Positions 16,828 to 24,812 of a stretch of DNA of 44,803 nt are shown piece after piece. This DNA comes from Chloroflexota bacterium. Lineage in GTDB: Bacteria > Chloroflexota > Anaerolineae > Anaerolineales > Villigracilaceae. A program made the position numbers and the translations under genes. Within the stretch, counting starts at the first letter, position 1, and each line of letters opens with the position of its first letter. The notes beneath the pieces were generated by a model. That model was not told the DNA's origin. It saw only the letters and a program-made list of their open reading frames with translations, and did not search any database. The stretch spans positions 1 through 44,803 of the forward strand of contig JAAENC010000616.1 of NCBI GenBank assembly GCA_024224815.1, in the 5' to 3' direction.

Positions 16828-17601
16828 ATGAAACGCTTTTTACTTGTACTAACTGTTTTGGCTCTCGGGATAATAGCCTGTGGCTTATCAGGACAGAATG
16901 GCCAAGAACCGCCTGAAAATCAACCTGTTATTGAGGAGCCTATTCCAAAAGAGGAAGAACCATCCCCTCAGCCTGACGTAGAAGCCCCAGCTCTTCAGCC
17001 TCCAACTTTACCAAATGTTGAACCTAGCGATTGTAGTACAGGACTTGTGTCTGGGGCAAATCTTTCTCTGTGTGAGTTTAGCGATTCGAATCTCAGTGGG
17101 AGTGATCTTTCAGGGGCAAATCTATCTCAGGCTTCCTTCTTGGATAATAATATGAGTGATACTGATTTCAGCGATGGTATTTTGGTTGGGACGAAAATAC
17201 TCGAAAGCACCTTGACCGATACGAACTTTAGTAATGCTGATCTCACTCTTGCGGTACTGACAGGGAATAACCTGAGCAACGCTGATCTTAGCAATGCCAA
17301 TTTAAGCTTTGCCCATTTGAGTGGCAATGCTTCGACCGCTAATTTTAGCGGAGCAAATCTCACTGGTGCGAACCTGAGTGGTCTCAATCTAACGAATGCT
17401 AACTTTAGCGGAGCAGATCTCACTGGTGCAAATCTGAGCGGTGTCGTTACAAAGAATGCTGACTTTAGCGGTGCGGATTTAACTGGTACAGACTTCACTG
17501 GCGCGGTACTAACAGATACCCTTCTTACCCAAGAACAACTTGACCAAGCTGGTTCTTTGTCAGGTGCTGTACTGCCAGATGGTTCGTTCGGCGGTGATTA
17601 G
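16828..17601 (+). CDS. pentapeptide-repeat lipoprotein
   Basis: A 257-residue exported protein. The signal peptide ends in a lipobox (GIIAC, Cys18). A Pro/Glu-rich linker (about 25-65) leads to about 30 pentapeptide repeats of the A(N/D)LSG type (about 75-240), which fold as a right-handed quadrilateral beta helix. It is anchored outside the membrane, so a DNA-mimic role as in Qnr proteins is not expected. Function is unknown. A GGAGG box precedes the ATG and an intrinsic terminator follows the stop, so it is a single-gene transcript. Confidence 0.9.
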   Translation: MKRFLLVLTVLALGIIACGLSGQNGQEPPENQPVIEEPIPKEEEPSPQPDVEAPALQPPTLPNVEPSDCSTGLVSGANLSLCEFSDSNLSGSDLSGANLSQASFLDNNMSDTDFSDGILVGTKILESTLTDTNFSNADLTLAVLTGNNLSNADLSNANLSFAHLSGNASTANFSGANLTGANLSGLNLTNANFSGADLTGANLSGVVTKNADFSGADLTGTDFTGAVLTDTLLTQEQLDQAGSLSGAVLPDGSFGGD

Positions 17602-17638
17602 CATCTAAACAGGATCATAGCCGCGACAAGAAAAATGA

Positions 17639-17667
17639 AACTCCCCTTTGTAGGGGAGTTTTTTTTA
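17639..17667 (+). terminator. intrinsic terminator after pentapeptide lipoprotein
   Basis: A 9-bp stem AACTCCCCT/AGGGGAGTT with a 4-nt loop is followed by a run of T. Confidence 0.92.
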
Positions 17668-17709
17668 CCCAGTAGTAAACCAGTCTTTCTGTGGATAGTT
17701 CTACAAAGT

Positions 17710-18849
17710 TCAGAAACTCAACACGATATTATATATATAACCTAATGCCACAGCCCCGATCAGAGCAAAGCCAAGATAAAGAGAAAAGACTTTGCGATTG
17801 ACCAATCCCCAAACAGCAGACATGGCAGGTAATGTTGTCATAGGACCTGCGATCAGGAAGGCTAGCGCAGCCGCGGGATTCATCCCTTGTTCCAGTAAGC
17901 CACCAATTAAGGGCATTGCCATCAGATTATTGGTGTAGACTGGCACACCCAATAAAGCAGATGAGAGAATTGCCCAAGCGTTATCGCCGCCAAGCGTACT
18001 CGTAATCCAGGTTTCGGGGACATATAACTTGATTATGCCACCAATGAGCCATGCCAAAAGCATAAATTTAATGACCATCGAGGTTGCATCCCAGGTTTCT
18101 TTTGCAAGGCGTGGCCAAAAATCTGATTTCTCATCTTCATCTGTTGAGCAGCAACTTTCTTCTTCAGTTTCACATCCGCAGTCTTCCTCTGTTATTGGTT
18201 GAGCCATAGGCAAAACATCAAGGCTCGCCGCCGAGACCCTTGTCACCTGAAGGGGGACTACGGTCTCGGCTGGCGTACAGCAACTTTCTCCACTAAGCGC
18301 AGGCTCTGTAGCCAAAGCTGCTTGTGGATTCAATTTTTGTCTGATGGCTTGCAAACCCTCCTTGAATATCTGGGAATATGTTTTCACAGATGTAGATTGT
18401 GTTTTACGCATGAAATCATCACCTATCCAACCATTTTGGATAACGAAATGCGTTACAAAGCCACCTGCCAAACTCAAAAGAAGCGTAGCGACCAATCGCC
18501 AAATAGCCAGATCCCATCCCAGCATACTAGCAGAAAGGAAGAATATTTCCGGATCCATCGATGGGGATGCCAACCAAAAAGACATCACAGGTGCTAAAGG
18601 CACACCACCGATCAGCATCGCCGCGACCACCGGAATCACGCCACAGGAACAGAATGGGCTGAAAGCACCGACAAAAGTCGCTAAAAGGATCGAAACGATT
18701 GGTCGAGATGAAAAGGCCTTGCTAATATATTTCGAAGCACCCGACATATTTACGGCAACAGCAATGGGGATCGTTACTAATAAATAAGGCCAAATATGAA
18801 TAAAACTCTCAACAACATAATCTAGTATCTCAATAATTTGATCTAACAT
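17710..18849 (-). CDS. COG0701 permease (ArsP/SO_0444-like) with Cys-rich loop
   Basis: A 379-residue permease with two bundles of about four helices. The signature of the family is present twice: GAFSPFCSCGVIPVVAAML with SPSMDPEIF in the first half, and GVPVYTNNLMAMPLIGGL with AGPMTTLPAM in the second. Members export organoarsenicals or have been linked to other metals. The central cytoplasmic loop (about 180-245) carries SCCTP, DCGCE and SCCST, a likely metal- or metalloid-binding insert. It is downstream of an ArsR-type regulator on the same strand. Substrate is undecided between trivalent organoarsenicals and another thiophilic metal. Confidence 0.88.
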   Translation of the reverse strand: MLDQIIEILDYVVESFIHIWPYLLVTIPIAVAVNMSGASKYISKAFSSRPIVSILLATFVGAFSPFCSCGVIPVVAAMLIGGVPLAPVMSFWLASPSMDPEIFFLSASMLGWDLAIWRLVATLLLSLAGGFVTHFVIQNGWIGDDFMRKTQSTSVKTYSQIFKEGLQAIRQKLNPQAALATEPALSGESCCTPAETVVPLQVTRVSAASLDVLPMAQPITEEDCGCETEEESCCSTDEDEKSDFWPRLAKETWDATSMVIKFMLLAWLIGGIIKLYVPETWITSTLGGDNAWAILSSALLGVPVYTNNLMAMPLIGGLLEQGMNPAAALAFLIAGPMTTLPAMSAVWGLVNRKVFSLYLGFALIGAVALGYIYNIVLSF

Positions 18850-18901
18850 AACACACTCCTTTATCGCAAAAAAGCGATAGTCCTAAATAAAAAAATATAT
18901 A

Positions 18902-19219
18902 CTAAAAAACATCTCCGATTTCAGATCGGAACCAGACGATATTTTCTTCATACAAACAATAGCTCGTAGCAGTGCCCGCCACAGTACCCTTAATAAAACC
19001 CGCATCTCTAAGAACACGAAGATGCTGCGATACAGTTGCCTGAGCAATAGGCAAGAAGCTCACAATATCACCTGTAATACATCCCGGGTGCGTAACAAGA
19101 AACTTCATGATCTCAAAACGCGTAGGGTTTCCCAAAGCTTTAAACATGGCTATTAGTTTCTCTTGCCTTTCGCCCGAAATCTCCAATGTACAGCAAGCTT
19201 CTGGGATATTTGCACTCAT
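18902..19219 (-). CDS. ArsR/SmtB-family metalloregulator
   Basis: A 105-residue winged-helix repressor. The recognition region reads PIAQATVSQHLRVLRDAGFI. An N-terminal Cys pair (EACCTLE, Cys9-10) and a Cys in HPGCITGD (near residue 47) are candidate sensor ligands, a different layout from the triple-Cys ArsR at 7872. It begins the operon with the COG0701 permease. A strong promoter and a perfect inverted repeat lie upstream, consistent with autoregulation. Confidence 0.92.
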   Translation of the reverse strand: MSANIPEACCTLEISGERQEKLIAMFKALGNPTRFEIMKFLVTHPGCITGDIVSFLPIAQATVSQHLRVLRDAGFIKGTVAGTATSYCLYEENIVWFRSEIGDVF

Positions 19220-19243
19220 CTTTTTTCCTTTACAAATCCTTTT

Positions 19244-19259
19244 ATCGTATATTTACGAT
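19244..19259. promoter_or_regulatory. operator-like inverted repeat of the second ArsR
   Basis: ATCGTA and TACGAT form a perfect 6-4-6 inverted repeat placed 1 bp downstream of the -10 box. This is an ideal position for a repressor. Confidence 0.75.
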
Positions 19260-19260
19260 G

Positions 19261-19288
19261 ATTATAAAAGCATTCTCCTAAATGTCAA
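19261..19288 (-). promoter_or_regulatory. promoter of the arsR-permease operon
   Basis: TTGACA (19283-19288) and TATAAT (19261-19266) on the minus strand, spaced by 16 bp. Both hexamers are perfect. Confidence 0.88.
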
Positions 19289-19324
19289 GAGGGATTTAAC
19301 ATCTTTCTGACGTACAATATAATC

Positions 19325-20173
19325 ATGCTAAAAATCCGTTTAGATATTGCTCTCGTCAAACACGATCTTGCCGATTCTCAAGATCTAGCGCAACGCCTTA
19401 TCATCGCGGGCAAAGTTCGTGTGGATGGGCAGCTCGCAGTCGCCCCTTCGCAGATGATTAAAGAAGATGCCAAATTGGATGTAAACAGCGGGAAAAAATT
19501 CGTCTCGCGCGGTGGACACAAACTTGCTGCCGCTTTAGAAGCATTTTCTCTAAATGTACAGAATCTCCTTTGCGCCGACGCCGGAGCATCTACCGGCGGA
19601 TTTACAGACTGCCTCCTCCAAAATGGTGCCACCAAAGTCTACGCCATCGACGTTGGCCACGGAATCCTCGCTTGGGAACTACGCAACGATCCCCGCGTAG
19701 TTGTTATGGAACAAACCAACGCCCGCCACGTCAAAAAACTGGATGAACCTGTCGGTTTGGTCGTCATAGACGCATCTTTTATTTCGTTAAAAGTTTTATT
19801 GCCTGTTGTTAAAGGATGGCTTCCCCCCACGTTTTCGAGGAAAACGGGGGGGGATAAGGGGGGGGGCAAGGCGGCAGCAGGCGAAGTCATCGCCCTCATA
19901 AAACCCCAATTCGAAGCCAAACGCGATGAAGTCTCCCGCGGAAAAGGCGTTATCCGCGATACTGAAATCCACAAACGAGTGCTGCACGAAATTTTAGATT
20001 TTTCCCAAAAGCAAGGCTTCACCCTTCACGGATTGATCCGCTCGCCCATTCAAGGACCGAAGGGAAATGTCGAGTTTTTGGTGTGGTTGGGGACGGGGGA
20101 GCAGGAGCCAGTGGATCAGGAATTAGTTATCGGTAAGGCAGTGAACAAGAGTTCATCTGAAGAGAAACTATGA
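19325..20173 (+). CDS. tlyA: TlyA-type rRNA 2'-O-methyltransferase / hemolysin A family
   Basis: A 282-residue protein with an N-terminal S4 RNA-binding domain (about 1-60) and an FtsJ/RrmJ-like SAM methyltransferase domain. Motifs include SRGGHKL, LCADAGASTGGFTDCLLQNGA and LIKPQFEA. TlyA enzymes 2'-O-methylate cytidines in 16S and 23S rRNA and affect capreomycin sensitivity. Residues about 167-185, just before GEVIALIKPQ, are C/G-rich repeat-derived (Gly/Lys-rich) and not part of the family sequence. The stop overlaps the next ATG by 4 bp (ATGA). Confidence 0.9.
   Translation: MLKIRLDIALVKHDLADSQDLAQRLIIAGKVRVDGQLAVAPSQMIKEDAKLDVNSGKKFVSRGGHKLAAALEAFSLNVQNLLCADAGASTGGFTDCLLQNGATKVYAIDVGHGILAWELRNDPRVVVMEQTNARHVKKLDEPVGLVVIDASFISLKVLLPVVKGWLPPTFSRKTGGDKGGGKAAAGEVIALIKPQFEAKRDEVSRGKGVIRDTEIHKRVLHEILDFSQKQGFTLHGLIRSPIQGPKGNVEFLVWLGTGEQEPVDQELVIGKAVNKSSSEEKL
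19820..19880. repeat. C/G-rich palindromic insert inside tlyA with G8 and G9 runs
   Basis: CCCCCC-ACGTTTTCG...AAAAC-GGGGGGGG followed by ATAA and nine G. The G runs lie at 19846-19853 and 19858-19866. The frame is kept. Confidence 0.75.
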
Positions 20174-20700
20174 AAAAATCATATGTCTTGATATTTTCAC
20201 TTATCTTGGTGTCTTGTATATCATGTACGACACCTGTAGACAAAGCAGTTTCCATGATTCCTCCAAAACAATTTACCGAGAATGATTTATTCGGGCTGTG
20301 GAAAATATCTAACTCTCAATATAGTTTTGAAAGTTTAGAGCTACGAAAGAATCATACTTTTTCTCAAACTTTTAGGCTTATCGACTCTGATTATGTATTT
20401 GAAGTAGATGGTACATGGGAAATGATTGCAGGGGAAACAGAATGTGCTTACATACATTTGAAAGAGATGAGATTTTATTATCAGGTGTTTGAAATTGCAG
20501 AAAATCGCAATATGTGGGGTGATGACCCTGAATACTATTGGGATTCTTGTTCAGAAAAACCTGTTCAAATGGTAGGAAAAACAATTTTGTCTATAGGTTC
20601 CCATCCAGATTCTAGCAATGGAGTAGTGCTTTGGCATATGAGTTCTCAAAAAAATGGCACCAATATGGTATTTGAATATAGTGGTAAAAAAGCACCTTAG
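20170..20700 (+). CDS. hypothetical lipoprotein
   Basis: A 176-residue exported protein with a lysine start, a hydrophobic segment and a Cys pair at the lipobox region (LVSCISC, Cys16 or Cys19). The mature part has FGLWKISNSQYSFESLELRKNHTFSQTF, suggestive of a small beta-rich domain of the lipocalin-like type, but I cannot assign a family. It is translationally coupled to tlyA by an ATGA overlap. Base use is more A/T-rich than tlyA. Confidence 0.8.
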   Translation: MKKSYVLIFSLILVSCISCTTPVDKAVSMIPPKQFTENDLFGLWKISNSQYSFESLELRKNHTFSQTFRLIDSDYVFEVDGTWEMIAGETECAYIHLKEMRFYYQVFEIAENRNMWGDDPEYYWDSCSEKPVQMVGKTILSIGSHPDSSNGVVLWHMSSQKNGTNMVFEYSGKKAP

Positions 20701-20759
20701 AAAATCTCTAAGAAACAAGATCTTCCCTAGATTCATCACTTACCGCTTTCTCAAGAACT

Positions 20760-21629
20760 TTATCCAACCTTCGTTATCCCCTCACTAATTTCCCATAATT
20801 TTCGCGCCACATCTTCATCATAAGAAAGTTCAGAAGACAAAACGTCATCACGTTTAACGAAATATTTCCCTGTTACTTTTTCCACTTCGGGAGAAGTCGC
20901 TAAATAGATCGTATTATCCGCGCCTTCTTCAACACTTAGCGCAAATAAACCAATCACCCACTTAAGCACAGAGCCAATTATAGGAAAATTTGTCTTCCAA
21001 ATATCCGTAGTCACAACACCCGGATGCAAGGCATTCACAGTAATATTGCTCTCACCCAAACGCCGCGCTAATTCATAGCTAAAAAGCACATTCGCCAGTT
21101 TTGACCTACCATAAGCGGCCATCCCGGAATATTTCTTCTTAAAACCAAGATCATCAAAGTCCATTGTCCCTTTGTGATGGGCATTAGAAGACACATTTAC
21201 GATCCGCCCGGCTTCGCTCTTTTGGATAGTCTCCAACAAAAGATTTGTCAGCAAAAATGGAGCCAAATGATTAACAAGCAGAGTCATTTCAACGTCATAA
21301 GAAGTTTCTTTTCGACTGTTAAAATAAGCCCCTGCGTTATTCACGAGCACATCCAACTTTGAGTGTTTTTCTTTAAAGTTTTCTGCTAATTTGCGCACTG
21401 CTGCTAAATCGGAGAAATCAGCCAATAAATATTGAATAGATTCGTTGCCGGTTTCAGTTTTTATCTGCCTAAGCGTATTCTCTGTCTTTTCTTTATTTCT
21501 TCCCACAATCGTCAAATCTGCGCCCATCGCAGCAAGCGCAGTTGCCGTAACTTTACCGATACCGGCGGTAGCGCCGGTGACCAAACATACTTTCCCGGTC
21601 ATCTGCTTCCTATTCAAGGTTGTTTCCAT
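20760..21629 (-). CDS. short-chain dehydrogenase/reductase, retinol-dehydrogenase-like
   Basis: Classical SDR with the NAD(P)-binding motif TGATAGIGK, NNAGAY, catalytic Ser in VNVSSNAH and catalytic YxxxK in AAYGRSKLAN. The layout is that of the retinol dehydrogenase/WW-domain oxidoreductase group. The ATG chosen gives 289 residues and follows a GGAAAGAG box; an upstream in-frame ATG at 21689 has poorer context. Substrate unknown. No neighbouring gene on the same strand suggests a pathway. Confidence 0.93.
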   Translation of the reverse strand: METTLNRKQMTGKVCLVTGATAGIGKVTATALAAMGADLTIVGRNKEKTENTLRQIKTETGNESIQYLLADFSDLAAVRKLAENFKEKHSKLDVLVNNAGAYFNSRKETSYDVEMTLLVNHLAPFLLTNLLLETIQKSEAGRIVNVSSNAHHKGTMDFDDLGFKKKYSGMAAYGRSKLANVLFSYELARRLGESNITVNALHPGVVTTDIWKTNFPIIGSVLKWVIGLFALSVEEGADNTIYLATSPEVEKVTGKYFVKRDDVLSSELSYDEDVARKLWEISEGITKVG

Positions 21630-21736
21630 GATTTCTCTTTCCTTATTTTCTATGTCACTATATTGATAATGGCTAAAATTATAGCGCACGCTCTATCCAT
21701 ACTTATGGAGCAAACAAATAAACTTTAGCAAAGCGG

Positions 21737-21832
21737 AAGTGACTGTCACCTTTAGAGCCACAGAAAACTGAGAATAGTCACTGAGAATTTGAAATAACAA
21801 TCCGAATTTGATTTTGTAGGTGACAGTCACTT
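21737..21832. repeat. 96-bp element bounded by perfect 15-bp inverted repeats
   Basis: AAGTGACTGTCACCT at one end and its exact complement AGGTGACAGTCACTT at the other. The interior is A/T-rich and has no ORF. It resembles a small non-autonomous insertion (MITE-like). Confidence 0.65.
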
Positions 21833-21956
21833 TTCTATTCTCTAAATGATTTGTCCATTAGCTCTTTTTAGTGAAACAAAGAAAAGAATGAGTAAGAAAC
21901 CTTGCAAAGATACCATCTTATTTTTTATAAGAACGATACCAAAAGAGGAGTGACAT

Positions 21957-23201
21957 ATGCCCACAAACCCAAATATCACAGTATACGGTGCTTACTGGTG
22001 TCCCGATTGCCGTAAAAGCAAACAGTTTTTAGGAGAACACCAAATCCCCTACAACTGGATCGATATCGAAGAAGATAAAGAAGGCGAGCAATGTGTCATC
22101 CAGAAAAATGATGGCAAACGCATCATCCCAACCATCGAATTTGAAGATGGCTCGATTTTGGTCGAACCCTCCAATGCAGAACTAGCCGCAAAACTCGGGC
22201 TAAAAACCACCGCAAAAAAAAGCCACTATGATCTAATTATCATCGGCGGCGGCCCAGCCGGATTAACCACCGCCCTCTACACCGCCCGTGAAGGGATCGA
22301 CACGCTCGTGATCGAACGTGCTGCCCTCGGTGGGCAGGCTGCCACAACCCAATGGCTGGATAACGTCCCCGGCTTCTCCGAAGGTATTTCTGGCGCAGAC
22401 TTTTCACACCAATTGCGTCTTCAGGCAGAGCGTTTTGGTGTTGAATTTTTGCAAGCCCAAGATGTTACCGATCTTCACAGCCACAATAATTATCACCACC
22501 TTTCTACAGGAGATGGCAGTAAATACACAGCCAAAGCCGTGCTTATTGCTACCGGCAGCCGCTATAAACGCCTTAACATCCCCGGCGAAGAAAAATATAT
22601 CGGAGCAGGCATCCATTTTTGTGCCACCTGTGACGGCCCTTTCTATAAAGGCATGCCCGTAGCCGTTATCGGCGGCGGAAATAGTGCCACCGAAGAAAGT
22701 GTTTTCCTCACAAAATTTGTCGAAAAAGTCACCCTCCTCGTGCGCGGCGACAAACTCACCGCCAGCAAAATTCTACAAGACAAAGTACTTTCCCATCCCC
22801 AAATTGACGTACGTTTCAACACTGAAACAATCGAATTTCAGGGCGCAGAGAGCAAACTTAAAACAGTCGTTATCAAAGATCGCAAAAACCGAAAAATCGA
22901 AGAGATTCACCCAGCAGGTGTTTTCACTTTCATCGGGCAGACCCCCAACACAGGCTTTCTCGCCAACTCTGGCGTCGAAACCAATGAGTGGGGCTTTATC
23001 ATCAGCGGGCACAGTCTTGTTCATGATGATCCTCGCCCAAAAGGCTACGAATTCCGTGACCCTGCTTTGCTCGAAACCAGTGTTCCCGGTATTTTTGCCG
23101 CTGGCGATGTCCGTGCAGACAGCACCAAACAGGTAGCATCTGCAGCGGGAGAAGGCGCAACAGCCGCTTTGCTCATTCGGGAGTATTTGAAGAGTGTTTA
23201 A
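21957..23201 (+). CDS. glutaredoxin-thioredoxin reductase fusion
   Basis: A 414-residue flavoenzyme. Residues 1-80 are a glutaredoxin-like domain with the redox motif YWCPDCRK (Cys15, Cys18). Residues about 93-414 are a bacterial-type thioredoxin reductase: FAD site GGGPAGLTTALYTARE, redox motif FCATCDG (Cys222, Cys225), NADPH site GGGNSATEES and the C-terminal FAD motif GIFAAGDVR. The fused Grx is a plausible built-in substrate that passes electrons to other thiol or selenol proteins. A GAGGAG box precedes the ATG. The next lipoprotein frame overlaps its stop by 8 bp. Confidence 0.95.
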   Translation: MPTNPNITVYGAYWCPDCRKSKQFLGEHQIPYNWIDIEEDKEGEQCVIQKNDGKRIIPTIEFEDGSILVEPSNAELAAKLGLKTTAKKSHYDLIIIGGGPAGLTTALYTAREGIDTLVIERAALGGQAATTQWLDNVPGFSEGISGADFSHQLRLQAERFGVEFLQAQDVTDLHSHNNYHHLSTGDGSKYTAKAVLIATGSRYKRLNIPGEEKYIGAGIHFCATCDGPFYKGMPVAVIGGGNSATEESVFLTKFVEKVTLLVRGDKLTASKILQDKVLSHPQIDVRFNTETIEFQGAESKLKTVVIKDRKNRKIEEIHPAGVFTFIGQTPNTGFLANSGVETNEWGFIISGHSLVHDDPRPKGYEFRDPALLETSVPGIFAAGDVRADSTKQVASAAGEGATAALLIREYLKSV

Positions 23202-23847
23202 ATTTAAACCAGACTCCGCGAGAAGCACGCTTTTGCGACGAAGCGGTCTCAGCTCTTATGAGATTGCTTCGTCGAAAGTACATTCTCCTCGCAAAATCAT
23301 TCTTCTTTTTGGGATGTCTCTCCTCCTAACAGCTTGCTCGTCGAAAAACACCCCAATATCTCCAACATTTACCCCGCCCCCAACAGCGGAAATCACCCCT
23401 AGCCCGGAGCCTGCCCTCGTTATGGATACACCTATGCCAACCGAAACAGCTTTACCGCCAACATCCATACCCGAATCTTCTACCGCAGACGCCGACGTAA
23501 CCTACGTCCGCGCGATCCAATCTGCCGATGGAAGCTGGACTTTTCATGTAACGGTATCCCATCCAGATACAGGGTGGGAAGATTATGCCAACGGCTGGGA
23601 TATTGCCACTCTGGACGGGAGCAAGCTCAAAATCCGGGAAAGTGACGAGTTTACCCGCCTACTGGCGCATCCGCATGAAAATGAACAGCCTTTTATGCGC
23701 AGCCAAAGCGGTATCATTATCCCCGAAGATATAAGCCAAGTTATTATACGAGCACACGATATAGTAGATGGTTTCGGCGGGCAGGAAATCGTCGTTGATT
23801 TGCAAAAAGATTCTGGCCCCAATTATGAAGTAGTCAAGGAGCAATAA
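23194..23847 (+). CDS. hypothetical lipoprotein with repeat-derived N-terminus
   Basis: The 217-residue frame starts at GTG, overlapping the TrxR stop. A lipobox (SLLLTAC, Cys48) is preceded by KIILLFGM, so a normal signal peptide would begin only around residue 29-41. Residues about 6-36 come from a family A REP element. A Thr/Pro-rich linker (about 52-95) and a folded domain of about 120 residues follow (VTYVRAIQSADGSWTFHVTVSHPDTGWEDY). The domain's family is not known to me. The true start cannot be fixed: the only internal ATG (23314) leaves too short a signal peptide. Confidence 0.75.
   Translation: MFKFKPDSARSTLLRRSGLSSYEIASSKVHSPRKIILLFGMSLLLTACSSKNTPISPTFTPPPTAEITPSPEPALVMDTPMPTETALPPTSIPESSTADADVTYVRAIQSADGSWTFHVTVSHPDTGWEDYANGWDIATLDGSKLKIRESDEFTRLLAHPHENEQPFMRSQSGIIIPEDISQVIIRAHDIVDGFGGQEIVVDLQKDSGPNYEVVKEQ
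23211..23300. repeat. REP-like palindrome, family A, at the 5' end of a lipoprotein gene
   Basis: GACTCCGCGAGAAGCACGC...TTCTCCTCGCAAAATCATT with the AAGCGGTCTC and GAGATTGCTTCG core facing each other. Confidence 0.85.
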
Positions 23848-23848
23848 A

Positions 23849-24757
23849 ATGAAACTAGCAATGATCGGACTTGGAAAAATGGGCGCGAATATGACCACGC
23901 GTTTACTACGCGGTGGACACGAAGTCGTCGCCTTTGATTTGAACGAAGAAGCAATCCAAAAAGCAGAGTCTGAAGGTGCAGAGGGTGCGCGTACTTTAGC
24001 TGAGATCGTTGAAAAATTACCCACCCCGCGAATCGCATGGGTGATGGTTCCTGCTGGGAAAATAACAGAATCCCTTATCAGTGAGTTGGGCGAGTTATTT
24101 TCAAATGGGGATACGATTATCGACGGCGGCAATACGATGTATAAAGATGATATTCGTCGCGCAGAAGTATTAGCTGAAAAAGGGATTAATTATGTCGATG
24201 TTGGCACCAGCGGCGGCGTTTGGGGACTCGCAGAGGGCTACAGCATGATGATCGGCGGGGATACAGAAGCCGTTTCAAGGCTGAACCCGATTTTCGAGAC
24301 TCTCGCTCCAGCCGCAGATTTGGGCTGGGGACACGTTGGCCCTGTGGGGGCCGGGCATTTTGTCAAAATGATCCACAACGGAATCGAATATGGCATGATG
24401 CAGGCCTACGCTGAAGGCTTTGAAATTATGCACGCCAAAAAGGATTTTGGCCTTGACCTGCATCAGGTTGCAGAGATTTGGCAGCACGGAAGTGTTGTGC
24501 GTTCGTGGCTGCTTGACCTAACGGCAAATGCGCTCGAGGAAGATCAGGATTTAAGCGACATCGCTGGCTATGTCTCTGATAGCGGAGAAGGACGTTGGAC
24601 AGTCTTTGAATCGATTGATCTGGATGTACCCGCGCCCGTTATCACGCTCGCCTTGCAACGTCGTTTTTCCAGCCGCCAAGACGAAAGCTACGCTGCTAAA
24701 GTCCTTTCTGCGATGCGAAATCAATTTGGCGGGCACGCAATTAAAAAGGCGGAATAA
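23849..24757 (+). CDS. gnd: 6-phosphogluconate dehydrogenase, short decarboxylating type
   Basis: Oxidises 6-phosphogluconate to ribulose 5-phosphate and CO2. At 302 residues it belongs to the short form (COG1023), often NAD-preferring. It shows the Rossmann start GLGKMGANMTTRLLRGGHEV with Asp in VAFDLN after the second strand, which fits NAD preference. The substrate-binding motif IDGGNTMYKDD and the catalytic region VGAGHFVKMIHNGIEYGMMQAYAEG follow. First gene of the gnd-zwf-pgl-halogenase-like cluster. It starts 1 nt after the preceding lipoprotein stop, so it may share its transcript. Confidence 0.96.
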   Translation: MKLAMIGLGKMGANMTTRLLRGGHEVVAFDLNEEAIQKAESEGAEGARTLAEIVEKLPTPRIAWVMVPAGKITESLISELGELFSNGDTIIDGGNTMYKDDIRRAEVLAEKGINYVDVGTSGGVWGLAEGYSMMIGGDTEAVSRLNPIFETLAPAADLGWGHVGPVGAGHFVKMIHNGIEYGMMQAYAEGFEIMHAKKDFGLDLHQVAEIWQHGSVVRSWLLDLTANALEEDQDLSDIAGYVSDSGEGRWTVFESIDLDVPAPVITLALQRRFSSRQDESYAAKVLSAMRNQFGGHAIKKAE

Positions 24758-24774
24758 TGTTAAAATTTTCCAAT

Positions 24775-24811
24775 TATCCCTTCCCCCTCAGGGGGAAGGC
24801 TAGGATGGGGG
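24775..24811. repeat. C/G-rich dispersed repeat before zwf
   Basis: CCTTCCCCCTCAGGGGGAAGG forms a hairpin and continues GCTAGGATGGGGG. The second half is identical to the copy in the serS leader. Its AGGATGGGGG end sits at Shine-Dalgarno distance from the zwf ATG. Confidence 0.8.
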
Positions 24812-24812
24812 C

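Noticed and set aside
16828-17601. Qnr-like DNA-gyrase-protecting pentapeptide protein
   Set aside because: A lipobox and signal peptide place it outside the cytoplasm.
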